NCBI RefSeq assembly: GCF_003112555.1
Contig: NZ_BEWB01000006.1
Span: 124,001 to 188,000, forward strand
Length of the DNA: 64,000 bases
Reading direction: 5' to 3'
DNA from: Streptomyces coelicoflavus
GTDB lineage: Bacteria; Actinomycetota; Actinomycetes; Streptomycetales; Streptomycetaceae
Below the pieces are notes generated by a model, which was not told where the DNA came from, made no database searches, and saw only the letters and a program-made list of their open reading frames with translations. A program made the position numbers and the translations under genes. This document shows, piece by piece, positions 23,867 to 32,104 of this stretch (the first letter of the stretch is position 1; each line of letters opens with the position of its first letter).

Positions 23867-25332
23867 ATCAGTACAGCCCCCAGGGGGCGTCGCCGAACCA
23901 GAACGGCCAGAACGGCCAGAACAGTCAGAACGGTCAGTCCGGTTGGCCCGGCGCGGCCGAGGCGCCGCTGCCGGACGACCTGCGCGGGCCGTTCCTGAAG
24001 GAGATCCACCCGGAAGGCCCGTACAAACACCGCGAACTTCAGCGCGCCGCCGTCGTGTTCTACCGCAACGGCGGGCACAGCGTCATCACCGCACAGCGCG
24101 TGGAGCACGTCGACCGGCCCATGCTCGGCAAGAAGCCCAGGTCGGTCTGTCTGATCGCCCGCGGCCGGTACCAGGCCTCCTTCGAGATGCCCCTGCGCAG
24201 CCGCGGCGACCAGGGCGATTTCCAGTGCGCGGTGGACATCCACTGGGAGGTCGCGGACTTCGTCCTGACGGCGGAGAAGCAGGTACGGGACGTCGAGAAG
24301 ATGCTGCGCGCCCCGCTCCTGGCGCGGCTGCGGGTCCTCACCCGGCGCTACGGGCTGGAGGCGGCCCAGGCGGCCGACGAGGCGATCCAGGCCGAGCTGG
24401 CGGGCGGCGCCTGGGCCGACTTCGGCAGCGAACTCGGCCTGAGCACCGTGGTCTACGTGCGCATCGACCTGGGGCAGGCCGCCCGGGACCACCAGGCGGC
24501 CCTGGTGGACGTGCGGTACACCGCCGGCCGGCAGTCGGCCCAGGACCAGGCCGACGCCGCCCGGGTGGATGCCAACCTGGCCGCGGCACGCCGGCTCATC
24601 GCCGCGGGGGAGACCGAGCAGTACGCCATCCTGCTCGCGCAGGACCCGTCGCAGGCCGGGGAGATCCTGCGGGAGCTGCAGAGCCAGGCGCGGGAGAACC
24701 GGGGGGAGGCGCTGGCGTTCCTGTCGCGGCTGGTCGAGAACGACGTGGTGCAGAGCCACCAGATCGACAGAGCGGTCGTGCAGCAGCTCCTCGAGTACGC
24801 CAAGGTCAGCGGCGGCACGCTGTTCGATCGGGGGCTGCCGCAGCCCGCGCCGGTGCTGCCCGCGCCCGCGCCGCCGTCGCTCCCGAACGGGGCGGCGTAT
24901 CCGGGGCACCCCACGGTGCAGCAGCCGACCGCCTCGGCGTGGAATCCGGGGGTGCCGGGGGCGCCGACCGCGCCGGGGGTGCCAGGGGTGCCGGGGGTGC
25001 CGCCTCAGCCGCCGGTGCCGCCCGCACCGCCGACGGTCGACTTCCCGCCCGCACCGCCCGCACCGCCGTCTCCGCCCACGGCCGACTTCCCGCTGGCGCC
25101 GCCGCCCACCGTGGTGGCGGCGGTCGTACCGCCGCAGTCCCCGGAGGCAACGCACCAGGCACCCCAACAGGCACCCCAGGCACCCCAGGCACCGGCACCG
25201 GCACCGGCGGATCGGCCCGCGCCGCCTGCATCGCCGACGACCGCCGACGGAAAGATCAACTACGTCAGACAGGGGCGGCGCCGCACCCGCCCGGGCAAGG
25301 ACGGCTCGGGCGGCGGGCACCCGGATGCCTGA
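23863..25332 (+). CDS. SPFH/prohibitin-like protein with proline-rich tail
   Basis: Protein of 489 residues. The N-terminus is a QN repeat (PNQNGQNGQNSQNGQSG). The middle (about 55-270) looks like an SPFH/band-7 domain, with VDIHWEVADFVLTAEKQVRDVEKMLRAPLL followed by a helical region rich in Ala, Gln and Asp. The last 170 residues are Pro/Ala/Val low complexity with PGVPG-type repeats, ending in a basic tail. No transmembrane anchor is evident. ATG at 23863 has GGGAGGAG upstream and overlaps the previous stop. SPFH proteins organise membrane patches, and occur in several defence modules; here it may cluster the effector. Confidence 0.6.
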   Translation: MNQYSPQGASPNQNGQNGQNSQNGQSGWPGAAEAPLPDDLRGPFLKEIHPEGPYKHRELQRAAVVFYRNGGHSVITAQRVEHVDRPMLGKKPRSVCLIARGRYQASFEMPLRSRGDQGDFQCAVDIHWEVADFVLTAEKQVRDVEKMLRAPLLARLRVLTRRYGLEAAQAADEAIQAELAGGAWADFGSELGLSTVVYVRIDLGQAARDHQAALVDVRYTAGRQSAQDQADAARVDANLAAARRLIAAGETEQYAILLAQDPSQAGEILRELQSQARENRGEALAFLSRLVENDVVQSHQIDRAVVQQLLEYAKVSGGTLFDRGLPQPAPVLPAPAPPSLPNGAAYPGHPTVQQPTASAWNPGVPGAPTAPGVPGVPGVPPQPPVPPAPPTVDFPPAPPAPPSPPTADFPLAPPPTVVAAVVPPQSPEATHQAPQQAPQAPQAPAPAPADRPAPPASPTTADGKINYVRQGRRRTRPGKDGSGGGHPDA

Positions 25333-25876
25333 CCCGTCCCCGTCCCCGTCCCCGCCCCCGGACCCGTCCTCCGCCCCGCCCGCGACCGGGCCGGACGCGT
25401 CCCTCTACGTGGCCGAACGGCTGCTGGCCCACGCGCGGGAGGACCTGGCAAGGGCCGACAGCAAGGCCGCGGTACTGCTGTCCGGGGCCGCCTTCGCGCT
25501 CCCGGCCCTGCTGCTGGGCCGGGCCTGGGGCCCCTCCGCGCCGGTCTCCGGGAGCGCGCTCGCCCTGCTGGCCGCCGGGGGCCTGCTGTGGGCGGCCGGT
25601 ACGGTCCTGCTGGTCACCGTCGTCCTGCCGCGCACCGGCACGGCTCGTACGGGGCCCGGCATGACCTTCTTCGCCGACGCCCTGGGCCCGTCGGACGACC
25701 TCGACCGCCTGGTCCGGGCGGTCACGGCCGCGGCCGGGGACCGGGTGGCGTGGCTCGCGGTGCAGCTGATGGACGTCAGCCGCATCCTCGCCGCCAAGTA
25801 CCGCTGCCTGCGGGTGGGCACCTGCTGCCTCGTGGCCGGCCTGGCCCTGGGCGGCACGGGACTGGCGCTCCTTTGA
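25325..25876 (+). CDS. PycTM-like transmembrane effector
   Basis: Protein of 183 residues. A Pro/Ser-rich N-terminus is followed by LYVAERLLAHAREDLARADSKAAVLLSGAAF (28-57), with the ADSKA signature (44-48) of the Pycsar transmembrane effector family (DUF5706-like), then two membrane helices (about 50-66 and 77-101). A cytoplasmic segment ends in DVSRILAAKYRCLRVG, and a third helix closes the protein (164-183). In Pycsar, cyclic-pyrimidine binding makes PycTM disrupt the membrane and stop the phage. Its ATG overlaps the SPFH stop by eight bases. Family assignment is by motif and context, and is not certain. Confidence 0.7.
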   Translation: MPDPSPSPSPPPDPSSAPPATGPDASLYVAERLLAHAREDLARADSKAAVLLSGAAFALPALLLGRAWGPSAPVSGSALALLAAGGLLWAAGTVLLVTVVLPRTGTARTGPGMTFFADALGPSDDLDRLVRAVTAAAGDRVAWLAVQLMDVSRILAAKYRCLRVGTCCLVAGLALGGTGLALL

Positions 25877-25937
25877 ACCCCGCGAACCCCGCGAACCCCG
25901 CGAACCCCGCGAACCCTGTGAACTCCGTGAACCCCGC
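25875..25937 (+). repeat. Seven tandem 9-bp repeats after the effector gene
   Basis: The unit GAACCCCGC occurs seven times without gaps: four perfect copies, then GAACCCTGT, GAACTCCGT, and a final perfect copy. The first unit overlaps the effector stop codon (TGA). The unit length is a multiple of three and copy number may vary between strains. It is not CRISPR-like, as there are no spacers. Confidence 0.85.
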
Positions 25938-25964
25938 GACCGTGCCCCCCTGCCCCGTCCGCCG

Positions 25965-26828
25965 TCAGCCGGCGGGCTCCACGACCTCCTGAGTCCCCAC
26001 GACCGCCAGCAGCTCCAGCAGCCCCGCGCTGTCCGTCCCGACGGCCGGAGTGAACCAGAGGAGCCGCTGCCGGCCGTCCTCGCTGAAGAGGTGGAGGCAG
26101 TTGACCTCGATCGGACCCAGCGCGGGATGGACGAGGCGCTTGCGGTCCTCCCGCCGTCGGAAGGCCACGTCGTGGTCGGCCCACAGCGCGGCGAACTCGG
26201 GGGACACCCGGAGCAGCGTGCGGATCAACGAGCCGACCTCCGCGTCGTCCGCGTCCCTGCGCCCGGCGGCCGCCCGCAGGTCGGCGACGAAGGAACGGGA
26301 CTTGCCCTCGTGATCGTCCTCCGGGTACAGGCGCCGCGCGTCGGGTTCGGTGAACCACCGGTGGACGAGACTGGCCCGGGGCCCCTGGAAACCGGAGTGG
26401 TCCCCGAGCAGCGCCACCGCCAGCGGATTCTGTACGAGGGTGACGTGCAGGTCGGTGATCACCTGCGCGGGTGTGGCGGTCAGCCGCCCGAGCAGGTCCA
26501 GCATGCCGGGGTGGACGTGCGAGGCGGCCCCGCCCTGCACGGGCACCGGCCGGTCGGCGATCCGGTACAGGTAGTCCCGCTCGTCGGCGGACAGCCGCAG
26601 CGCCCGCGCCAGCGCGGCGAGCATCTGCTCGGACGGCTGGGACCCGGCGCCGCGCTCCAGCTCGTTGTAGTAGTCCACGGACGCTCCGGCGAGGTGGGCG
26701 ACCTCCTCGCGGCGCAGCCCCGGCACCCGGCGGCGCGGCCCGGCCGGGAGCCCCACGTCCCCCGGTCGGATGCGCTCGCGCCGCGACCGCAGAAACGCTC
26801 CCAGCTCGGCGTACTTCACAGCGCTCAT
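25965..26828 (-). CDS. XRE-family regulator with MmyB-type ligand domain
   Basis: Protein of 287 residues. The N-terminal helix-turn-helix has GLRREEVAHLAGASVDYYNELERG (about 35-58), the usual signature of this family. The C-terminal MmyB-like domain carries WFTEPDARRLYPEDD and FRRREDRKRLVHPALGPIEV. ATG at 26828 (MSAVKY) is preferred; ATG at 26837 is an alternative. It is divergent from the SDR gene, 86 bases apart, and probably controls it. Confidence 0.88.
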   Translation of the reverse strand: MSAVKYAELGAFLRSRRERIRPGDVGLPAGPRRRVPGLRREEVAHLAGASVDYYNELERGAGSQPSEQMLAALARALRLSADERDYLYRIADRPVPVQGGAASHVHPGMLDLLGRLTATPAQVITDLHVTLVQNPLAVALLGDHSGFQGPRASLVHRWFTEPDARRLYPEDDHEGKSRSFVADLRAAAGRRDADDAEVGSLIRTLLRVSPEFAALWADHDVAFRRREDRKRLVHPALGPIEVNCLHLFSEDGRQRLLWFTPAVGTDSAGLLELLAVVGTQEVVEPAG

Positions 26829-26914
26829 GCCGTCCATTGTGCGCCGGGCGGGGGCGGTGACCCATGGGATGACATCCCCTGGCTGCGCCGGCCGTCCGGG
26901 CGCATCGTGGACGC

Positions 26915-27682
26915 ATGACCACGAACACGAACCAGAACACCGCCGAACCGGCGGACCCCCGCGTGGCGATCGTCACCGGCGGATCGCGCGGCATCGGCCG
27001 GGCGGTGTCGCTCAAACTCGCCGAGGACGGCCTGGCCGTCGTCGTGAACTACGCCCGCGACGCCTCGGCCGCCGACGAGACGGTGAAGGCGATCGCCGAG
27101 GCCGGCGGGCGGGCCGTCGCCGTACAGGCGGACGTGGCGGAGGAGAAGGAGATCGCCGCGCTGTTCGACCGGGCGGAGGAGGAGTTCGGCGGCATCGACG
27201 TCGTCGTCAACTCGGCCGGGCGGATGACCCTGTCGCCGATCGCCGACCTGGACCTGGCGGCGCTCGACGCCATGCACCGCACCAACATCCGCGGCACCTT
27301 CGTCGTCGCCCAGCAGGCGGCGCGGCGGCTGCGCGCGGGCGGCTCCTTCATCGGGTTCTCGACCTCCGTCGTCGGCACGCAGTTCCCGACATACGGCGCC
27401 TACACGGCGAGCAAGGGCGCCGTGGAGGCGATGACGATGATCCTGGCGCGGGAGCTGCGCGGCCGGGACGTCACCGTGAACACGGTCGCCCCCGGCCCGA
27501 CGGCCACCGACCTCTTCCTCGACGGCAAGACGCCCGAACAGATCGACCGGCTCGCGAAGACGCCGCCCCTGGAGCGGCTGGGCAGCCCGGAGGACATCGC
27601 GGCCGTGGTCGCCTTCCTGGGCAGCCCCGCCGGGCACTGGGTGAACGGCCAGGTCCTGCGCGCGAACGGAGGACTGGTCTGA
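26915..27682 (+). CDS. SDR-family oxidoreductase
   Basis: Protein of 255 residues. The NAD(P)-binding motif TGGSRGIG lies at about 21-28, NSAG in the fourth strand, catalytic Ser in GFSTSVVG and the YxxxK motif in YGAYTASK. It ends in the classical WVNGQVLRANGGLV. Reaction is NAD(P)-dependent carbonyl/alcohol conversion; the substrate is unknown. A Shine-Dalgarno is not apparent before ATG 26915. The tautomerase-like gene follows with a one-base overlap, and the divergent XRE gene is the likely regulator. Confidence 0.92.
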   Translation: MTTNTNQNTAEPADPRVAIVTGGSRGIGRAVSLKLAEDGLAVVVNYARDASAADETVKAIAEAGGRAVAVQADVAEEKEIAALFDRAEEEFGGIDVVVNSAGRMTLSPIADLDLAALDAMHRTNIRGTFVVAQQAARRLRAGGSFIGFSTSVVGTQFPTYGAYTASKGAVEAMTMILARELRGRDVTVNTVAPGPTATDLFLDGKTPEQIDRLAKTPPLERLGSPEDIAAVVAFLGSPAGHWVNGQVLRANGGLV

Positions 27683-27900
27683 TGCCTTTCGCCCACTTCA
27701 AGGTCCCCGCAGGCACCCTTTCGGCGGAGGACAAGAAGAAGATCGTCGAGCGCACCACCGACCTCTACGCGGAGATCTACGGGGAGCGCGCCCGCCCCAC
27801 GACCGTCGTCCTCGTCGACGAGGTCCCCGACGGCGGCTGGGGCGTCGCGGGCCACGTCCTCACCGCGGCGATGCTGAACGGCGAGAGCCCCGGGGACTGA
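27682..27900 (+). CDS. 4-oxalocrotonate tautomerase-family protein
   Basis: Protein of 72 residues starting MPFAHFKVP; after Met removal, Pro1 is the catalytic base of this superfamily. It has a helix EDKKKIVERTTDLYAEIYG and the strand TVVLVDEVPDGGWGV. The start overlaps the SDR stop (TGATG), implying coupled translation and a joint pathway. Its substrate is unknown. Confidence 0.88.
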   Translation: MPFAHFKVPAGTLSAEDKKKIVERTTDLYAEIYGERARPTTVVLVDEVPDGGWGVAGHVLTAAMLNGESPGD

Positions 27901-28202
27901 CGCGCGGATCATCGCCCTCCGTGCTCGCTATCACCCGTTATGCGAAAACTGCGTCTCACATAGTGGTCGCCCCCTGCGCCGGGTGCTGGCGTGGATGTTT
28001 ACATGCGCGTAACACTTAAGTGTCCCGCGCGCGGCAACGGCGCCGAGCGCCCACCACCGGACCCGACCGGACAGGCGTGCCACCCCCCGTGCACACGCGT
28101 GTGCATCAGGCGCACCGCGCCTCCTGCGCACCGTTCCCTGCGCCCAGCACTCCCGCGCTCCTGCCCGGTCTCCGGTGTCCAGCCGTGCCAGAAAGGGCCC
28201 CC
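27901..28202. other. gdhA upstream region
   Basis: These 302 bases carry no gene. They contain a locally AT-richer part (27930-28025) with a GlnR-like box, followed by a long GC-rich leader ending in GAAAGGG before the GTG. A clear -35/-10 pair was not identified. Confidence 0.5.
27998..28024 (+). promoter_or_regulatory. GlnR-like nitrogen-control box upstream of gdhA
   Basis: TTTAC-n6-GTAAC (27998-28013), then n6 and GTGTC, approximates the GTnAC-n6-GAAAC tandem pattern of Streptomyces GlnR. gdhA is known to be a GlnR target in S. coelicolor. The second pair is poor. Confidence 0.45.
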
Positions 28203-29561
28203 GTGACGACGCGAAGCGAGACGCAGACCACCCTCGATCACCTGCTCACCGAGATCGAGCACCGCAACCCGGCCCAGCCCGAGTTCCACCAGGCCGCCCA
28301 CGAGGTCCTGGAAACGCTCGCCCCCGTGATCGCGGCCCGACCCGAGTACGCCGAGCCGGGCCTCGTCGAGCGGCTGGTCGAGCCGGAGCGCCAGGTCATC
28401 TTCCGGGTGCCGTGGCAGGACGACCAGGGCCGCGTCCACGTCAACCGGGGCTTCCGCGTCGAGTTCAACAGCGCGCTGGGCCCGTACAAGGGCGGCCTGC
28501 GCTTCCACCCGTCCGTGAACCTGGGCGTCATCAAGTTCCTGGGCTTCGAGCAGATCTTCAAGAACGCGCTGACCGGCCTCGGCATCGGCGGCGGCAAGGG
28601 CGGCAGCGACTTCGACCCGCACGGGCGCAGCGACGCGGAGGTCATGCGGTTCTGCCAGTCGTTCATGACCGAGCTGTACCGCCACATCGGCGAGCACACG
28701 GACGTCCCCGCCGGTGACATCGGCGTCGGCGGCCGCGAGATCGGCTACCTCTTCGGCCAGTACCGCCGCATCACCAACCGCTGGGAGGCCGGCGTCCTCA
28801 CCGGCAAGGGCCAGGGATGGGGCGGCTCGCTGATCCGCCCGGAGGCCACGGGCTACGGCAACGTGCTCTTCGCGGCGGCGATGCTGCGCGAGCGCGGCGA
28901 GGACCTGGAGGGCCAGACCGCGGTCGTCTCCGGCTCCGGCAACGTCGCGATCTACACCATCGAGAAGCTGACCGCGCTCGGCGCGAACGCCGTCACCTGC
29001 TCGGACTCCTCCGGCTACGTCGTCGACGAGAAGGGCATCGACCTCGACCTGCTCAAGCAGATCAAGGAGGTCGAGCGCGGCCGCGTCGACGCGTACGCCG
29101 AGCGCCGGGGCGCCTCGGCCCGCTTCGTCCCCGGCGGCAGCGTCTGGGACGTCCCGGCCGACCTGGCCCTCCCGTCGGCCACGCAGAACGAACTCGACGA
29201 GAACGCCGCGACCGCGCTGATCCGCAACGGCGTGAAGGCGGTCTCCGAGGGCGCGAACATGCCGACGACCCCCGAGGCCGTCCACCTCCTCCAGCAGGCC
29301 GGCGTCGCCTTCGGCCCCGGCAAGGCGGCCAACGCGGGCGGCGTCGCGGTCAGCGCCCTGGAGATGGCGCAGAACCACGCCCGTACGTCGTGGACGGCCG
29401 AGCGCGTGGAGGAGGAGCTGGCGGCGATCATGACCAGCATCCACACCACCTGCCACGAAACCGCCGAGCGCTACGACGCCCCCGGCGACTACGTCACCGG
29501 CGCGAACATCGCCGGCTTCGAGCGGGTGGCCGACGCGATGCTGGCGCAGGGCGTCATCTGA
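28203..29561 (+). CDS. gdhA: NADP-type glutamate dehydrogenase
   Basis: Protein of 452 residues, typical for hexameric NADP-dependent enzymes (E. coli GdhA class). It makes glutamate from 2-oxoglutarate and ammonium. The substrate motif GPYKGGLRFHPSVN and catalytic Lys in GGGKGGSDFDP lie in the first half; the nucleotide-binding region VVSGSGNVAIYTIEK follows. GTG at 28203 has GAAAGGG five bases upstream, and earlier in-frame starts lack family similarity. A strong terminator lies just downstream, so it is monocistronic. The GlnR-like box upstream fits nitrogen control. Confidence 0.96.
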   Translation: MTTRSETQTTLDHLLTEIEHRNPAQPEFHQAAHEVLETLAPVIAARPEYAEPGLVERLVEPERQVIFRVPWQDDQGRVHVNRGFRVEFNSALGPYKGGLRFHPSVNLGVIKFLGFEQIFKNALTGLGIGGGKGGSDFDPHGRSDAEVMRFCQSFMTELYRHIGEHTDVPAGDIGVGGREIGYLFGQYRRITNRWEAGVLTGKGQGWGGSLIRPEATGYGNVLFAAAMLRERGEDLEGQTAVVSGSGNVAIYTIEKLTALGANAVTCSDSSGYVVDEKGIDLDLLKQIKEVERGRVDAYAERRGASARFVPGGSVWDVPADLALPSATQNELDENAATALIRNGVKAVSEGANMPTTPEAVHLLQQAGVAFGPGKAANAGGVAVSALEMAQNHARTSWTAERVEEELAAIMTSIHTTCHETAERYDAPGDYVTGANIAGFERVADAMLAQGVI

Positions 29562-29593
29562 CCCGACCGGACGCAGTCCGGCCCCGGCCGACC

Positions 29594-29641
29594 GTGCCCG
29601 TCCCGCACGACAACCCCGAACGGGGCGTGCGGGGCGGGCAC
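29594..29641 (+). terminator. Intrinsic terminator after gdhA
   Basis: A 16-bp stem (29594-29609 with 29626-29641) with one G-T wobble encloses an inner CCCC-gaac-GGGG hairpin. It is followed by TTGTCTGTC. It lies 33 bases after the stop codon. Confidence 0.85.
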
Positions 29642-29760
29642 TTGTCTGTCGCCGGACGCGGCGGACGGGCATGATCGACGCGTCGGGCGGCCCTGCGACT
29701 GCGCCGCCCGTCCGTCCGCGTCCCGCCTCTTCGTCCACTTCACACCCGGGAGTCCCCGAC

Positions 29761-30894
29761 ATGGCATCCCCCCTGCGCGTACTGATCCACGGCGGCGGCA
29801 TCGGCGGCCTCACCCTCGCCGCGGCGCTGGCCCGGCGCGGGCACACCGTCGAGGTCGCCGAGCTGCGCCCCGGGCTGGAGGCGCTGGGCGTCGGCATCAT
29901 CCAGCCGTCCAACGCGCTGCACGTCATGGACGAGATCGGTGTCCTCGACGCCTGTCTCGAGGCGGGCTACGAGTGGGAGGTCCTCACCATCGCCGACCCG
30001 GCCGGGAACACCCTGGCCGCCGTCCCCCAGCCCCGCATGGGCGACGCACCCCCCGCCAACGGCATCCCCCGCCCCGCGCTGGCCGCGATACTCGGGGACG
30101 CCGCCGTCGCCGCCGGTGCGACCCTCCGGTTCTCCGCCACGATCACCGACCTCACCGACGACGGCGACGGCGTCGACGTCACGCTTTCGGACGGGTCCGG
30201 CGGGCGTCACGACCTGGTCGTGGGCTTCGACGGCATCGGATCCGCGCTGCGCACCCGGCTGTACGGCGAGAAGTACACCCCCGAGTACACCGGCTTCGCC
30301 AACTGGCGGGTCACCGTGCCCCGGCTGCCGGAGGTCCGCGGATTCGTCATGAGTACCGCGGGGGAGTCGGCGAAGGCGCTGCTCACGCCGATCAGCGACG
30401 AGACCATGTACCTGGGCGCGGTGTTCGCCGAGGCGGAGGACTTCCGCCCCGACCCGGCGCGGGCCCACGAGCAGCTCGCGGACCGGCTGACGATGTTCGC
30501 CGGGCCGGTGGCCGCTGCCCTCGCCACGGTCACCGACCCGTCCGCCGTCGTCTACTCCCGCATCTCCCAGGTGACGGTCGAAGAGCCGTGGCACGTGGGC
30601 CGCGTGGTCCTGGCCGGCGACGCCGCCCACGCCTGCACCCCGCACCTCGCGCAGGGCGCGGCCATGGCCGTCGAGGACGCGGTGGTCCTCGCCGAGTCGC
30701 TCGACACCGAGCGGGACGTCCCGGCCGCCCTCACCGCGTGGGAGGCCCGGCGGCGTCCCCGGGCCATGTGGGTCCAGGCGATGTCCCGGGCGGTCCTCCG
30801 CCAGGAAACCGGGGCACCCACCACCGCCGAGGAGGACGAACTCCTGAAGACCGGCATCCCGGGAGCGGCCCACGCCCTGGTCCAGCCGTACTGA
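29761..30894 (+). CDS. FAD-dependent monooxygenase
   Basis: Protein of 377 residues of the PHBH-type flavoprotein hydroxylase family. The FAD-binding GGGIGGLTLA is at about residues 11-20, an internal DG motif is in LVVGFDGIGSALR, and the GD motif is in VVLAGDAAHACTPHLAQGAAMAVEDA. It uses NAD(P)H and O2 to hydroxylate an aromatic-type substrate, which is not identified here. ATG at 29761 follows GGGAG. It stands alone between terminators. Confidence 0.9.
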   Translation: MASPLRVLIHGGGIGGLTLAAALARRGHTVEVAELRPGLEALGVGIIQPSNALHVMDEIGVLDACLEAGYEWEVLTIADPAGNTLAAVPQPRMGDAPPANGIPRPALAAILGDAAVAAGATLRFSATITDLTDDGDGVDVTLSDGSGGRHDLVVGFDGIGSALRTRLYGEKYTPEYTGFANWRVTVPRLPEVRGFVMSTAGESAKALLTPISDETMYLGAVFAEAEDFRPDPARAHEQLADRLTMFAGPVAAALATVTDPSAVVYSRISQVTVEEPWHVGRVVLAGDAAHACTPHLAQGAAMAVEDAVVLAESLDTERDVPAALTAWEARRRPRAMWVQAMSRAVLRQETGAPTTAEEDELLKTGIPGAAHALVQPY

Positions 30895-30899
30895 CCCGG

Positions 30900-30946
30900 G
30901 GGCGCCGGGGACGCTTGGGCTGCCGCCCCCTCCGTCCCCGGCGCCC
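30900..30946 (+). terminator. Intrinsic terminator after the monooxygenase gene
   Basis: Perfect 14-bp arms (30900-30913 with 30933-30946) enclose a 19-base loop, six bases after the stop codon. Confidence 0.75.
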
Positions 30947-31034
30947 GCCTGCGCGCGAAGTCCTACGAGGAGACCTGCCCCGTATGGGCCACACGGCCCT
31001 GGCACCCCCCGCCACCGCCCGCGAGACTGGCGCC

Positions 31035-31364
31035 ATGCAGAAGCTCTCCCTCGACGCCCTCGCCCGCGAGCACCTCGAACGCGCCGCCGCCTCCTCCAGC
31101 GGCCGCAGCGCCACCACGGTCCACGGCGGCCACGAACTGGTCCTGCGCCAGACCCTCCTCGCCCTGACCGCCGGCACCACCCTCGCCGAACACGAGAACC
31201 CCGGCGAGGCGACGGTCCAGGTCCTGCGCGGCCGAGTCCGCCTCACCAGCGGCGACACCTCTTGGGACGGCCGCACCGGCGACCTCGTCCTGATCCCCCC
31301 GGCCCGCCACAGCCTGGAGGCACTGGAGGACTCGGCGGTCCTGCTGACGGTGGCGAAGCGCTGA
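31035..31364 (+). CDS. Cupin-domain protein
   Basis: Protein of 109 residues with a single cupin barrel: LALTAGTTLAEHENPGEATVQVLRGRVRL as the first motif and GDLVLIPPARHSLEALEDSAVLLTV as the second. Metal-binding histidines are partly kept (His in AEHENPGE and ARHS). ATG at 31035 fits homologues starting MQKLSLDALA; ATG at 30984 with GAGGAG upstream would add 17 residues. The function, perhaps a redox or stress-related sensor, is not known. Confidence 0.8.
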   Translation: MQKLSLDALAREHLERAAASSSGRSATTVHGGHELVLRQTLLALTAGTTLAEHENPGEATVQVLRGRVRLTSGDTSWDGRTGDLVLIPPARHSLEALEDSAVLLTVAKR

Positions 31365-31686
31365 GGAATCACTTCCGCCAAACAATCCCTGCGGAATGTG
31401 CACCCCAAAATCTGTATCCGCGGTACAAGGGTTTGACGGAACGGGCTGACAGTTTCCCTGCGGCGGCGCACGGAGTGGAATTACTGGACGTACGCGGGGT
31501 CCCGCAGCGTGCTACTGTCGTTATCAGTTGCAGTTGTGGTTCCCGAATTTAAAGCTCTTTCCAGCAGGCCTGTGTGCCGTTGGAAGTGCTCTTTGACACC
31601 GGTCTTCTCCGGTCGGGGTGATCATCGCGGCGACACGGCGTCCGTACAGTGCGGACGCCGGTGCACTGCCCCGAAGGAGACAAGAC
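31365..31686. other. Long leader and promoter region of the cold-shock gene
   Basis: These 322 bases hold no gene. A short inverted repeat (TTCCGC/GCGGAA, 31373-31396) follows the cupin stop. A TACTGT at 31513-31518 could be a -10 hexamer, which would give a leader of about 165 bases. Long structured leaders are typical for cold-shock genes. GAAGGAG at 31673-31679 is the ribosome binding site. Confidence 0.45.
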
Positions 31687-31890
31687 ATGGCTACTGGCAC
31701 CGTGAAGTGGTTCAACGCGGAAAAGGGATTCGGCTTCATCGAGCAGGACGGTGGCGGCGCGGACGTGTTCGCCCACTACTCGAACATCGCCGCCCAGGGC
31801 TTCCGTGAGCTGCTCGAAGGCCAGAAGGTGAACTTCGACATCGCGCAGGGCCAGAAGGGCCCGACGGCCGAGAACATCGTCCTCGCCTGA
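31687..31890 (+). CDS. CspA-family cold-shock protein
   Basis: Protein of 67 residues with both nucleic-acid-binding motifs: KGFGFIE (RNP1) and DVFAHY (RNP2). It is a single-stranded RNA/DNA-binding protein, usually an RNA chaperone. The start has a strong GAAGGAG, eight bases upstream. A long leader and a strong terminator flank it. Confidence 0.95.
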   Translation: MATGTVKWFNAEKGFGFIEQDGGGADVFAHYSNIAAQGFRELLEGQKVNFDIAQGQKGPTAENIVLA

Positions 31891-31917
31891 CGCCGGCGCG
31901 CCCACGGGCGCGCTTCG

Positions 31918-31957
31918 CAGCTGGGGCCCGCATCCTTCGGGGTGCGGGCCCCAGCTG
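31918..31957 (+). terminator. Strong intrinsic terminator after the cold-shock gene
   Basis: An 18-bp stem (31918-31935 with 31940-31957) with one G-T wobble is capped by a TTCG tetraloop. There is no long T-run. Confidence 0.85.
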
Positions 31958-32104
31958 CATCTGCGGAATCCGTGAATTCACGTACGCGGAATTCCGCACG
32001 CTATTCGGCCTGTTCTGTGATTCCCCGCGCTCGTCCGCTGCGGCAATTCCTCGACACGCGCTTCCTTGCGCCGGCCTGGAACCGTCCTGATCGGAAAGCC
32101 GAAC

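Noticed and set aside
25875..25937. Repeat as a CRISPR array
   Set aside because: Units are 9 bp and contiguous with no spacers, and no cas genes are present.
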